From: Neopestalotiopsis rosae
Taxonomy: Eukaryota; Ascomycota; Sordariomycetes; Amphisphaeriales; Sporocadaceae
Length of the DNA: 64,000 nt
Assembly (NCBI GenBank): GCA_023078685.1
Contig: JALGAS010000008.1
Location: 3,410,001-3,474,000, forward strand
Direction of reading: 5' to 3'
Under the pieces are notes generated by a model. That model saw only the letters and a program-made list of their open reading frames with translations. It was not told the DNA's origin and ran no database searches. Below are positions 34,933-47,073 of this stretch, piece by piece. Position numbers and translations under genes: made by a program. Numbering within the stretch: the first letter of the stretch is position 1; each line of letters starts with the position of its first letter.

Positions 34933-35919
34933 TGTGATGTAAATGATTTTTGAAGAGGTGTATGTCCAGTGAGTACGTGTACAATACCAAATGAGAAATG
35001 ATTGCAGTGTCGAACAGTGTATATGTATTTGGTAATTTGTTGTATTCAGTTGGTGATATTTTTATGATAGAAGCGAATATGAAAATCGAGGAGCTATTCG
35101 AGAATTTGTACCATGGCTTATTTTATACCATACTCAGCCGTCCTTGAGAATATCTGCTCAAAACACTCAGATCGACAGGCACCTCCTTCGCCAATTCGAG
35201 ACCCTGAATCAAAGGACAAAGGTGCACGTGAATCATGTCAGTCTGCCCATTGTTTCTGTCCATAGTTTCACGCGGCACCAAAGACTCGAACAGGGGGGCT
35301 TTAGTGAGTAAGGTGTTGCCTCGAGTCTGACCAATCATGTCCTTGTTCCTGTCCATTTTGAGCAAGTTTGCGGGGGTTGAGAGGGTTTGCGAGGTATGAG
35401 TCGGTGGTCAAGAAGTTACATACACGGATGACCGTAGAGAAGGGAGCATTGAGCAAGAAATCAACTAATGGGACTATTGGACAATAGGAACAGATAACAT
35501 GTTTGGTATATTCACTGGCACTGCTGCGGTGGTTTCTCACAGAATTTTGCAGGTTTCTATGGAGTGACAGTATGAAGGCACTAGATCAGCGATGGAAAGG
35601 TGGAACCTGGGACTGAACTTGGAAGTTAGTCGCGTGCGCTGCAAAGGTATTGCCTGCTGTGTCTCCTACTCTTTCGATCGCGCAAATCGCAAATCCCAAA
35701 GATGCTGAACGAATGGTAGTTGTCACAAGCATGATCGAATCGAAAGTTGCAGCCTTCAAAATGATGATGGTCTAAGATGTTATGTGAATGCTTCAAATAA
35801 TCATATTCGCTTAACCTGACTGCCAAAGCATTATCCATTGTGTAAACCCAGCCAGCAAACGCCGCGCAATGCAGTATAATATCATGCAAACAATTAAGTG
35901 TATATCCCGTATCCCACGC
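34933..35919. other. Intergenic between two minus-strand genes
   Basis: About 1 kb including the promoter of the small acidic protein. No gene or clear motif was recognised. Confidence 0.4.
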
Positions 35920-37227
35920 CTAGTTCCTCCCTTCATCCCAGTCAGACCACCTCTTCACAATCTCGTCAACCATTTCAATGCCCTTTCGGGACGCTTCCAC
36001 CTCGAACCACTCCCTGTGAGACTTGCCACAAGAATCGCAAGCGCCCTTGTCACTCACCCGGAGTCCGGCTCCGGCAAGCTCCAGGTGAATCAAGCGCTCA
36101 ACCTTGTGACTGTGCGGCATCTTGCGCGGCGTTGAGGGCGCATTGGTCGAGACGTACGGGTAGTACCGGATGAGCGAGATGTTGTAGCCGCACTGCCGCG
36201 TCCACTCGTTGAGCCGCCGCTGCACGTTGGACGCGCGGCCAATCTTGAGCAGGATCGTCTTGGACGACTTGTCCTTTTGTGTAGCGTATGATTGAAGCAC
36301 ATCGCTAGTCCGCCGCTGTCGCCCTCCCGGACCACGACTTGGAGGAGCCAGCAAGTCGCGCGCGGCGTCCACGGGCGGCGCCTTGGGCTGCGACTCGGGC
36401 GTGAGCCAGAATATGTAAATGTATCCCGCCTCGTCTTGTTGCGAGATCGGCTTGGCGAGCTCGGCCATCAGCTGCGATGCCGTCTGGGGCGATGCCGAGG
36501 GCGGGATCAGCTGGAGGTACTGCGACGTCTGCGAAGCGTCCGACTTGGCGTAGCTGCGCCTTGGAGACTTGCCGCCGCTGCTGCCAGCAGCTCCTGGTCG
36601 CGAGTTCTGGGCCGAAGACGGTGATAGGTACTGGTTCGACGGCGGTTTGGACGAGCCGCCCGCCGCTACGCCTGGACGGGGCTGAACTGGTCTTGGTTTG
36701 GGCCTGGCTGGTAATTCTTCCTCGTACGTCGCTATCGTGAAGCAGCAACAAAACGTCTTTTCCTTCTTCTTGGTCTTTGGTTTCGGCATCGGTGGTTTCT
36801 CAACGCTTCCCTGCGCAGCCTGTGAGACCCTTCCACCCGAGGCCGCGCCTCCATTTGCCGGCTTCTTCTTTTTCTTCTGCTGTGCCTCCACGATACCCAA
36901 CCGGTCAATGAGCGTATCCAAGCTCTCCCGTTGCTCGAGGATGGGCGTGTTATCGCGCCTTGGGCCCGGGCTAGACTTGGCAGACAGGCTTGCCTGGTCC
37001 TTGTGCTGCCAGCAGTACAAGTCGGGATCGGCAGGGTCGTCGACGCGGAGGTTCTTCTTGCTCTTTGGGACCTTGATGCGCGAGGTGGCAGGCGAGCTAT
37101 TCGGCGAGGCACCGAGCGGACGTCGGCACGGACGGCCGCTGGAGGTTATACCTCTACATGTCGATTCTGGGTTGAGAGAGTCGGAGCGACCTATTAGAGA
37201 CTCCGGCGTATTTGGTATAAAGGGCAT
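35920..37227 (-). CDS. T5orf172/MUG113-domain protein (GIY-YIG-like fold)
   Basis: A single exon of 435 residues. The N-half is disordered and basic, with a Lys run (QQKKKKKP) and an unusual CCC cluster (KTFCCCFTIATYEEE). The C-terminal domain (about 265-430) shows GYIYIFWLTPE, then ILLKIGRASNVQRRLNEWTRQC and HSHKVERLIHLEL, matching the T5orf172/DUF1766 family that includes fission yeast Mug113. It continues with a CDSCGKSHREWFEV zinc-like knuckle common at its end. This domain is related to GIY-YIG nucleases, but activity in fungal members is not established. It may act on or bind nucleic acid; that is inference. Confidence 0.82.
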   Translation of the reverse strand: MPFIPNTPESLIGRSDSLNPESTCRGITSSGRPCRRPLGASPNSSPATSRIKVPKSKKNLRVDDPADPDLYCWQHKDQASLSAKSSPGPRRDNTPILEQRESLDTLIDRLGIVEAQQKKKKKPANGGAASGGRVSQAAQGSVEKPPMPKPKTKKKEKTFCCCFTIATYEEELPARPKPRPVQPRPGVAAGGSSKPPSNQYLSPSSAQNSRPGAAGSSGGKSPRRSYAKSDASQTSQYLQLIPPSASPQTASQLMAELAKPISQQDEAGYIYIFWLTPESQPKAPPVDAARDLLAPPSRGPGGRQRRTSDVLQSYATQKDKSSKTILLKIGRASNVQRRLNEWTRQCGYNISLIRYYPYVSTNAPSTPRKMPHSHKVERLIHLELAGAGLRVSDKGACDSCGKSHREWFEVEASRKGIEMVDEIVKRWSDWDEGRN

Positions 37228-38384
37228 CCTTTGTTAAGCAAAAACAGAGATTTCCCTTTGGAATCCTGCCGAGTGTATAGAGTAGTAGCGCTGTCTGGTG
37301 GTGAAAACGAATGTTGCGAGCGAGCGTCGACAGCGGGAAGAGCGAGAGAACGGGCGAGTAAAGTAGTAATCCTGTTCCTGGGTCTTGTGGAGTTCCCTTA
37401 TTTTCAGGGTCAAGACCAAGAATGCAGGAACAGCATGTCGTTATGTACAAGCTGATGGGGACGGCATCGTCACAGTCGGGGGTTTGACTGGAGTCCACAC
37501 AACATCCACAGTCAAGGTGCGTCCTTGCTGCGGTGTTGGATCGCGAGTTTGACTCTGGTACGTCACGCGCCCGCCCTGGCGCCCTGCCCCGAAAGTTTGA
37601 CTGTATTGGAGTGGCCGGGGGGCTGGCTGGCTGGCAAAGGTTGGCCCTGCTGGCCCTGCTGGCCCTGCTGGGCTCGCTGGGCCGGATAGACGGCGTCGAG
37701 GCCACAGTCAGCCCCAGGCTCCCGTCACCAGCGCCAAAAAGTCAACGGTCGCAGACAGGGGGTCTGTCATTGGTAGGAAAGTGTGTGGCTGAGCTCTATC
37801 CATCTGTGGCTTGCTCACTTCAGCCACGAATAGTCTGTGCATTCTGCAGGTACGTACCTACTCTGTAGGGAGGGACCGGAGGCAACATGAATATGGAGTT
37901 TTTAACAACACATACAGAACCCCTTATTAGTTGTCTCCCCTTATACGTGGTTGCATCTCCTATCCGCTCGTGGATCCTGATGAATATTGCCAAGGGCGCT
38001 TATACTCGACTCTTGTTATGGAGAATACTAAACTTCCCAGCATTATCCAAAACACCTCTGGGCTACATTTCACAGGTCAGCATGCCAATTGGTTCTTCAT
38101 GTCGACATAAAAACTCCACGCCAAAGGATCCATTCTCGATTGAGATCAGCTTATCTATCACATCTGTCACTTTGCACACGTTCTTAGAGATTGTAGATGG
38201 GAAACAATTTAATTCTATGATGATAATTTCATCTCTCGTACACATTATTATAGTCTAAACCGTAGTTTGGGTATCATGCTCCAATCCTGTAATGCTGACA
38301 AAAATCAACGCGTATGCTTTTTGAGCCAATGGCAACGAATCAACGGACAACCTCTATATTAGACACCTCCTATGCGACATACTC
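37228..38384. other. Intergenic, includes a 9-nt tandem repeat
   Basis: About 1.16 kb holding the promoter of the MUG113-domain gene and the 3' flank of the DHA1 transporter. No gene is supported. A frame at 37533-37868 gives a signal-like LALLALLALLGSL that is simply the translated tandem repeat. Confidence 0.45.
37643..37669 (+). repeat. Three perfect tandem copies of GGCCCTGCT
   Basis: Three 9-base copies, followed by a diverged GGGCTCGCT and preceded by GGCT repeats. The repeat lies about 415 bp upstream of the MUG113-domain gene start. Confidence 0.8.
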
Positions 38385-40223
38385 CTACACTCGGGATGCC
38401 CTCGAGTGCGGTCTGCTGGCCGCTCTCGCAAACGACTCTACAGTGTTGACCCGGTCAATATCGTAAGGGTTGCCCTCATAGGTGGCCTTGCGGCGCAGAG
38501 CATTGCTGTCGACGCGCGCAAGCGAAGATCGTCTCGAGGCGCGGGTGGCTCTAGAGGCTCTGGTGGCAGTTGGAGTCAAGGTGTTGGACGATGTATCATC
38601 CTCAACATCCTCGGAGTCGGGAGTCTGAGGCTCCTCGTCCATCTCGGCCGCCTCATCCTGCTGTCTCTTGAGCTTCCTCATGAACTCCTCAGACTCGGCA
38701 GCAAAGTTGCAACGCTTGCGAATAGCGGGGCCGTACTTGTAGAACAAGAATGGGAAAGGGACACAAGCGAGCGCCAGGAACGCGGGAACGGTCGATGCCC
38801 AGTGGATGCCGAGGTCCTTGTACATGTAGGTGGTGAAGAGCGGGAATGCGGCACCAAAGAGGGAACGGAGCACAGCATTGGCAGCCAAGACGGATGCGGC
38901 AAAGATGGTGTATGCATCAATGAGGTAGTTGAGAATGCCGAGGAAGACAAGGACCATGCCGAATCCGAAGGGAACGCCGGCGGCGATACTGGCCATCCAG
39001 TGAATGGAGGGATAGTTGGTCCATGCAAACCAGAACAGGCCGACGGGGAGGGCGATGGATCCAATCATGGCCGGAGGGAGACGGGCCTCGGGAGGTGCGT
39101 AGCCATCGTTCTTGGCCTCGGTCTTGACGTAGCGCTTGTTGTCGGGGATGTTGTAAGCGACGGCAAAGAGCATGCCCACCATAATTCCCAAGAAGGCCAG
39201 ACCACCTTCACCTTGGCTCCATCCGCGGTTGGTCTGGTAGACAATGGGGTAGGCGGCGAACAACATGTAAAGAGTTCCGTAAATGATGGCCATGTAGATG
39301 GACAGCAGAAGAACAATGGGCTCTCTGAAGAGGAGGATCCAGGGGCGCGAGAGGGCAGTCTTGAGGGATTGTCCCAGGGTGACTCTGCCGCGGTCGGCAT
39401 CAATCTGACTGACGTAAACCTTGCCGGTCATCTTGCTCATCTTGGCCGCACGCTTGCGCAGAAGCACGGGCGAGTAGGTCTCTGGCACAAGGAACGATCC
39501 GACGATCCAGAAAAGTCCCGAGAAGGCAGCCAGGAAACCCATGACCCATCTCCAGCCAGCGCTCTCACCGAGGAAACCACCAATGATGGGTCCCAAGACA
39601 GGACCAAGGAAAGGTGCGGCGGCGAACAAACTGGTGGCCAGTCCACGCTGGGCCGCAGGGAACATATCGGCAATGACACCACCGGCATTGGTGAGCGGCG
39701 AAGATCCGAATGCGCCAGCGAAGAAACGCAAGATGATCAGAGAGTACGAGTTAGTTGCACCTGCGCAGCCGGCGTTGAAGGCTGTCAGGGCGGCGTAGGT
39801 AATGAAGAACAGAACCTGACGTCCAAAGATTTCACTGAGAGGAGCCCATAGCAATGGACCGACGGCGAAACCGACAACGAACAGCGACACACCCAATGTC
39901 GCTAATTCCTGGCTAATGCCAAACTCCATAATGATTTGCTTCATACCACCCGTGTATGCAGAGGACACGAGGGCGACAGCAAGAGTTGCCAAAGCGACAA
40001 TGAGCGTGATGAACCATTTTGTGAATGTTGTAAAGTTCATTGGGTTTCTAGGATCGTGGGTTATCCATTGCACTAGGTATGGGTCCTCCTCGGTTCCGGA
40101 GCCTGCATATGGGTGGTTGAGAACGGCATCAGTAACGCCGGCTTGGTCGAATACGATTCTCCAGTAGGGAATCTTGTTTGTGTGAGGAGCTTCGATCCTC
40201 TCCTTCTCACCGTGGGCTGCCAT
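38385..40223 (-). CDS. MFS drug:H+ antiporter, DHA1 family (TPO1/FLU1-like)
   Basis: A single exon of 612 residues. A soluble N-terminus carries DPRNPMNF just before the first membrane segment, typical of fungal DHA1 multidrug/polyamine exporters. Twelve segments can be placed, with the antiporter motif LGPVLGPIIGGF in segment 5, APLSEIFGR after segment 2 and GLFWIVGSFLVPETYSPVLL before the central loop. The C-terminal tail is acidic then Ser/Arg-rich and cytoplasmic. It should export small toxicants or polyamines at the plasma membrane. Its neighbours do not suggest a pathway. It is intronless, unlike most genes here. Confidence 0.9.
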   Translation of the reverse strand: MAAHGEKERIEAPHTNKIPYWRIVFDQAGVTDAVLNHPYAGSGTEEDPYLVQWITHDPRNPMNFTTFTKWFITLIVALATLAVALVSSAYTGGMKQIIMEFGISQELATLGVSLFVVGFAVGPLLWAPLSEIFGRQVLFFITYAALTAFNAGCAGATNSYSLIILRFFAGAFGSSPLTNAGGVIADMFPAAQRGLATSLFAAAPFLGPVLGPIIGGFLGESAGWRWVMGFLAAFSGLFWIVGSFLVPETYSPVLLRKRAAKMSKMTGKVYVSQIDADRGRVTLGQSLKTALSRPWILLFREPIVLLLSIYMAIIYGTLYMLFAAYPIVYQTNRGWSQGEGGLAFLGIMVGMLFAVAYNIPDNKRYVKTEAKNDGYAPPEARLPPAMIGSIALPVGLFWFAWTNYPSIHWMASIAAGVPFGFGMVLVFLGILNYLIDAYTIFAASVLAANAVLRSLFGAAFPLFTTYMYKDLGIHWASTVPAFLALACVPFPFLFYKYGPAIRKRCNFAAESEEFMRKLKRQQDEAAEMDEEPQTPDSEDVEDDTSSNTLTPTATRASRATRASRRSSLARVDSNALRRKATYEGNPYDIDRVNTVESFARAASRPHSRASRV

Positions 40224-43200
40224 GGTGAGGATTCGGCGATCGACGCTGTGGGAAATTCGGTTGGTGTGTGTCCGTGTGCCAAGTCAATATCCTGTTATGA
40301 CGACAACTATTATTGGCACTATTGGGCGTTGTTGATGATTTCGAATTAGACTGTATGTCCCGCCGCTAAGATTCGTTGTTAATTCTTGTCAAGATGGCAA
40401 GAGAAAATGTATTTACAAAATGTAGATTCCAGGGGGCTTGGGTGAATAATATACCACAACCTTTCGATCAGAGACATCCATCGGCGGGACGACGGGGTCA
40501 AACCTCTTGAGCGCGATCCCGTCTGGTATGCACAAAAATCTGCAGCCTAGGTCCCGCGGTCCAGGTAGTCGAATACGTATTTGTAACACGATTAGCGATT
40601 CGGCTCGGCTACCGACCCTCCATGGCCTGTCTGGGCCACCAGGAATGGGCAAGAATGGAGTCGAAAAGCCCATAGCGGCGACCCTCCCATACCTACCTGG
40701 CCGGCCAGAACAGCCAAAAGCAGACAAAGGAGATTCTCATGACGGCTTCCGGGGTTAGGAATTGGTAAATCTCGACTCATCGCAGCGCGAAAAGTCCGGC
40801 GCCAGCCGTCATAATCCCGGCCCTGGCATCTTTCCGTGTATAACTTATGAAAAACGCTACGAATTAGCTCGCACCCTTATCTTTTTAGCAGGGAACTAGC
40901 GGTGGCAGCCCAGCAAAGCCCAGCAGAAATGCCAGATGCGTGCCGAGGCATCGTCGGATAAAACGCCCGCTGGAGACTGCCCAGGCCGAAGATAAATGGG
41001 ATATGGAGAATCGAGAAGAAAAAAATGAAAATGTCTTGAATCAATAAAATTCCCTATTAGGGAACAGACCCACAGCGCTTTCTTTTCTCGTCTCTCATTT
41101 TCTTCAGACGCAAGTTGAGCAAAAGAATTCTTCCATCGAATCAATTCCGTCACCATTAGCCTCACAACTTGGACTTGCTCTCGAAAGCACAACTTTTACG
41201 AACAAAACAAGTGAATTCTCTTTCGTCGGCCAAGCTTTTCGGCGTTTACAGGACAAGGAGTCCGGACAGGGGGTCACCGGGCGCATCCTACGCTACTGAG
41301 TACATACGCAAGCTTAATAACGCTAGAATGGCACTAGAAATAAGCCACAGATTGAATTCTTAAGCACAATGACGCCTTGCCGTCGGCTGCTGTTGCTTGG
41401 CCCAGCGGGATTCAATCTACGAGCCCGAAACTCCGTGTCCGTGCTAAAGCCATGAACTGACTCGGCGCGGCGTTTTTGCTTAACTCTGCACCTACAGAGT
41501 TCTATTCGAATCCGACAGATTGGGACCTATATTTCTAATCCTCCCATTTTAGGAACAGGCAGATTGATTAGTGATGACACACAGACATGGACAGATCTCA
41601 TCTCAGTCCATCTACGAGATACACTACGCTCTTCTGAGGCTCCCGTCTGCCCGTCTAGGCTCGCCTGCCACATGGACTTGGGCTTACGGATCTGCAAGTG
41701 CAACGTTTGTTCGCATACGGTTGCCCCGATCTTCTGTGGTTTTAGCTGAGCGGCCCAGTGCAGATCACGGGTAGCAGCTTTGACCCGTCCGCCGTGTCGG
41801 CGTCGGGGGTTGCTGGCAACTTTGTCACCGCCGTTTATTAATAATTCGCAATCCATCCTGAAGAAAAAAGTTCACCAGTCTGACCTGGGTGATCCTGTCA
41901 TCCGCAAGCTCTCGGTCATACTGTCTGTCCTACACTACCGCAACATCATATGACCCTTAAGTCGACGCTGTCTATTTTTGCTGCTGTTGCTGCTGCTAGA
42001 TCCTTCATTCAAATCATATTTGTCGTTTGTCGTCTACTCGAGAGCCGAGGTCAATGTCGAGATTCGTATAGCTGCCCCATATACTGGCGACCGTCCGGGT
42101 TCTGGGTCCACTGCAGTCGGCATGCCAATATCCGTGAGCAATGCATAGCCGCGGAATAAACCATTCTACAATCTGCCCAAGCGATTAGGTCAGGGAGGTG
42201 CAAAGGTAGCAAATTGGGTAGGACTAGCGAATGGATCCCAACATACTAGGGAGGGAGGTAGCACCAAGTGCAATCATTATGTGCATAGTATATGAACCCG
42301 CAGTCCCACGAAAGCTTTGGTGAAAACACAAACACAGCAACCCTTGAACTTTTCGGCAGACAATCTGAAAATATGAAAAGACGATGATGCCAGACAGAGA
42401 GTCCGTCGTCTCTCGCAACGCTCTGCGCTTAACCCAATTCGTGCCAAGCTCAGTGCTTCCGGTGAAATTTGACGTCACCTATAAAGATTACAGAAACATT
42501 TCACTTGCACCTACAACAATTGAGTTAGACCGCAGAGGGTGAACATCAAGGACCAGGTAGTATACAAAGTCCGCTAATTCAATAGGGCTGATGGGTCGGA
42601 ATGCGATTCGTCGCCAGCATCGACTGATCTGGCCCAAATCCGTGCACATACTTGGACTATGTTGAAGTCATAGATTGAGAGATTCCTGACTTGAGGGGGG
42701 ATGATCTAAGAAATAGAAGCTTATGCACTGTCCTTTATGAGGTGAACCTGGTGTTGAACCTGATGTTGATTCTGCTCTCAAGTGCCGCGATTGCGAGGTT
42801 GCATTGGTCGCCAAGGCTTGTACCATAACCCGTATCTGCAGGTCGATGCGTTCGCAGGCATCATCAACATGGCAGCTTTGGCAGCTCAGCGGTACCGCCT
42901 AGGCCAGGAAGACGTGCGATAATTCGAGATTGATTAAAGTTACCAATGAGTGTCACGCTGCTCGTGCTCGCCAGATGACTTGAGCAATTGATGATTGGTC
43001 TCGGATTGAAGAGGAACATTCCAAAACTTGATGCCGCTTTCCGTACTTTCTTCCAAGTCACAAAGTTCCATGTGCGACTGTACACTGCATCACTTGGTGC
43101 TTGCTTGGCAAGTATGTCAACGCCTCATCAATCCTTCAAGATCACATCATGTGGCGAATGACCAGAAAACAGTCCTGCAGTCCGTAGTTCGCTGATACGT

Positions 43201-44020
43201 GTGCCACTCACTGTGCATACAACACTTACCCTGTCAGCCTGCATCACCTACATACGTTGACATCAAAGTCCTGTAAGTGTACAACGTGGTGAAATGCGTG
43301 AAAAAAAGGCAATGCGGAATTTACTGCCCTCAACTTGAGCGAGTACCCAGAAATGGCCACTGCTAGGTATCATCGCGGGGCACCTATCTGCCTATCTTGG
43401 ATTGCGGCTTAGCGGTAGTTGAACCCCTCCTTGCCTCCAAAACCCCCATGTGTCTTCCCGCAGTGATCCCCTGGCAGCAGCAAGCCACTGAAGTCTAAAG
43501 CGCAGAGGGACACGATGGACCCCAGACCTGCCCAACTGCCCTGCCAGCGATCACCTCATTAGCTCTCCCACTTTACACCTTCCGTCTTCTACCTAGCTCC
43601 GCCGAGGCTACGGACATGGGATGACTTCAGAGCCGTCTTGTTCGCGCCTCTCTAGGCAACCCCCGCGCGCATCTTAATTGCACACACCGGCCGCAACTCC
43701 TCACATTCCCAGCCTATCGCCGTGAATACCTTCGCTTCACGGCAAGCAGCAGCGCGGCGCGAGAAAGCTTGGCGTGGAAGGTGTGTTGCATCCGATCTGC
43801 AGACGACTGACAAGAAGAAGCGCATTTGTCCAAACAGCGTATCTTTAGCGGCGAGCCGTCTCTTGATTAAAAGGCTGCCAGTTCTTTCTGGCTTGATAGG
43901 TACGTCTGTTGTTCTTTTGAAGTCCTACTGACCTTGATCCTCTGTTGCGTGGCTGGGAGACGAGACGAGACGAATTTTGGAAGCTATCAATATAACCCGA
44001 CAATTCATATTTATATCGCA
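40224..44020. other. 3.8-kb gene-poor stretch
   Basis: Lies between the divergent starts of the DHA1 transporter and the S28 peptidase. Only short frames without domains were seen. It includes a small imperfect repeat, GAACCTGGTGTTGAACCTGA, near 42743-42762. No tRNA cloverleaf was convincing. Confidence 0.4.
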
Positions 44021-45807
44021 ATGGTTCGTGGCGGCTTCGCGGCGTCGCTCGCCTCGCTTCTGCGGCTGGCTCAAGCCGCTCAGCCTTACCTGGGATCGGG
44101 ACCCTTGCCCGTCAGCCAACTGCGGCAATATGTAAGTCAACACCATTTTGATCTTGCGAGACGGCACATGCGAGAAAGCGGTGGCTGATTCTTTTGTAGG
44201 CCGAGCAGCCTGACGACTTTGCCGTCGCTGCAGTTGCGGCTTCGTACCCCACCTACAACTTCTCTGTGCCGGTCGACCATTTCCACAATGAATCCAAGTA
44301 CGAGCCGCATTCAGACGACTTTTATAATATGCGTTATTGGTTCGATGCAAGCAACTACAAGCCTGGTGGTCCAGTGATTGTGTTGGCTGCCGGTGAGACA
44401 TCCGGCGTCGGTCGTCTGCCTTACATCCAGAAGGGAGTCGTGGCTCAGATTGCCAATGCGACCAACGGCATTGGCGTTGTTCTAGAGCATCGCTACTATG
44501 GTGGCAGCTGGCCCGTCTCGGACCTAAGCACCGAGAGCATGCGATTCCTTACAACCGACCAAGCACTGGCTGATACTGCATACTTTGCGCAAAATATTGT
44601 ATTCCCCGGTCTCGAGCAGTATGATCTCACCTCCAACAGCACTGCCTACTTCGCTTATGGCGGATCCTACGCGGGCGCGTTCGTGGCATTTTTGCGAAAG
44701 CTGTATCCTGAAGTCTATTACGGCAGCATTTCCTCATCTGGTGTGACTGAAGCTATTTACGATTATTGGCAATACTTTGAGGCTGCCCGCATCTATGGAC
44801 CCAAAGCTGGTGTCGAGGCGACCCAGAAGCTCACCAATATCGTTGACAATATCCTTATTGGAAAGAATGGCACCGAATATCCTCAAAAGCTAAAGACACT
44901 CTTTGGCCTGGGCAACGTTACAAAGGCTGCGGATTTTGCCAGCGCGATTAACTATGGTATCACTGCGCTACAGAGCCTTAACTGGGATCCCACACAGAGC
45001 TCTGACGAGTTTTTCGTTTATAACGCGATTGTTGGCAATGATTCAGTCGTCTACGCCAGCACCGAGACTTACAGAGACACGGTAGAAGAGCTCATTGAGG
45101 TTGGCGGTTGGGGCAATGAGACCGATACATTGGCAAATCACTTCTTGAACTATGTCGGATATGTTCGCGAGTCCATTTCGCCCAGCTGCTCAGGTGCAAA
45201 CCAGGATGAATGCTACAGCAACGATGATCCAGAATTCTATGCTCAGGACGACATTTCACAGACTTGGAGATCGTGGCCATACCAGTATTGCACAGAGTAA
45301 GTCGAGTCTCTTTGTCATGCCGAATTCGCGGTTCTCCAGGCAAGAATATGTACTGACTATTGATATAGATGGGGCTATCTCCAGACTGGCAGCGGAGCAC
45401 CAGCCGACATATTGCCCCTGATTTCACGAACCATTGATATCCCATACAGTGCAACTATCTGTGTCGAGGCCTTCAACATTACAACCCCTTCAAATGTTGA
45501 AATCATCAACAAGCATGGAGGTTTTAACTTCAGCTATCCTCGTGTAGCAATTGTCGACGGAGAATGGGATCCATGGCGTCAAGCTACGCCACACGCTATC
45601 GGGCTGCCTGATCGACCTGACACCATTGAAGAGCCATTCTGGTTGATTCCCAAGGCTGTTCACCATTGGGACGAGAATGGCTTATTCCCAAATGAGACAA
45701 CAGCAGAGCTGCCACCACAGAGCATCAAGGATATTCAAGCATACGAAGTCGAATTCGTCACAGAATGGTTTAAGGAGTGGCAGGCCGAGAAGAGTACGAA
45801 CTATTGA
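44021..45807 (+). CDS. Secreted serine carboxypeptidase, family S28
   Basis: Exons 44021-44131, 44200-45296 and 45369-45807, 1647 nt, or 548 residues. The N-terminus (GGFAASLASLLRLAQA) is a signal peptide. Family S28 (Pro-X carboxypeptidase/dipeptidyl peptidase II type) is shown by LEHRYYGGSWPVSDLS, the nucleophile motif AYGGSYAG (Ser at about 193), the acid region VDGEWDPW (Asp at about 470) and a C-terminal HHWDENG (His at about 501-502). Many N-glycosylation sequons (NES, NAT, NST, NGT, NVT, NDS, NET, NIT) fit an extracellular enzyme. It should cleave after proline in peptides, usually at acidic pH. All three catalytic residues are present. Confidence 0.92.
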
Positions 45808-47073
45808 ACAGGATAATCCTTTTGAGCACGCAGTTGAGATTTTTTTGATTGAACTAACCATAGGCTTTCTAGGTAACATCAAGGGTCAAGCGCAGGAACT
45901 GACACATGGCCTCTACAAGCAGTACAACTACTAGAGTACATATATTGAATATACACTCACCATGAATCCTTGAGCACTCACCGTACATCCCTGGAGGCAC
46001 ATGGCTTTGGCAGCCACTTTGAGAATCCTGAATCGCCGAATTGTACCCACAGATTATGGCTGTGGCTGACCAAGAGTGCGACACGCCGCCTTAAAACAAT
46101 AGAAAAGCGGGTGGTGGGTGGCATGACAGCACTGTCTGACGAGACTGTCTATGATCCATGTCAAAGTTGGAGGATTCTTTTGTTCTCGATGTTTCCGAGA
46201 GTAACATTCTTATCTGTTGTGGTGACATACCCTCTCCCAATCTGCCGTTTCTCGAGTTAGCGTATAGATCTTACATGCTTTGCAGGCTGCAGCTCTGAGC
46301 TGATGTCATTGGGCCACGCTTATTCTCACTCCGAATCCCACGGATTTTGGAGCTTCTCGAAAACCCGAGGCGCAGGTTCGCATTGGAACCCTAGCACATG
46401 GCAGCCACGCTACCTAGCCGCAAATCGTCTAATCTATATACACGTTTTGGGCAATTTCTATTCGGTATCTCATCCGGTACGCTACCCTATCCCCAATATG
46501 TCAAGGACTGCCGTATACTCTGACTTTTCGCGGGCAAGGCGGGATAGTGGACGGACTTTATTCAAATGCACATATTTCCATATGCAGACAGATCCGTTTG
46601 CTGCAGCTGCGCTAATTGAAATTGTCCTAGACGTCTTCTTCAAATCCCATTTTCTCGGGTCGCTGCATGGCCCCGAGCACCGCCTGGACTTTGTTCCAGT
46701 TACACAATGTAAGCCGCCTCGCCAAGGACGAGCATGACTGTGCTGCTACTACTGCTGTCGTCGTCGGATGCACAATCGGATGTGCGACGGGCCCGAGTCA
46801 ACTCTGATCTGATTACAGATGATTCATACCGTTTCTTGGTGCTATCTTTAGTCGCTCAAGATGGCATGTAGCATCTTTCGGCAACATGCTACTTATGAGG
46901 GAGAGTTTCCCCTTCCAAGTCCGGATGAAACCTAAAGCATAATTATTCTTTCTAGTCCGTGAAGGGCTATCATACTGGTTCATGAAGTCGTACAACTTAT
47001 ACCATAATAAATTTTCTTAATTAAAACAATCAAGGAGCAATCGGCCATAGAGATTTGCGGCAGACTGTTCACG
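45808..47073. other. Intergenic upstream of the ABC transporter
   Basis: About 1.27 kb holding the S28 3' flank and the ABC transporter promoter. No gene was recognised. Confidence 0.4.

Noticed and set aside
37533..37868. A frame with a signal-peptide-like Leu/Ala stretch
   Set aside because: The hydrophobic stretch is the translated 9-nt tandem repeat; the rest has no structure.
38406..39851. A 481-codon open frame on the plus strand opposite the DHA1 transporter
   Set aside because: Antisense shadow of a codon-biased membrane protein gene; composition rich in Gly/Arg/Glu with no domain.
41505..41530. A tRNA B-box-like ATTCGAATCC
   Set aside because: Flanking bases do not form a T-arm stem and no A box or acceptor stem was found.
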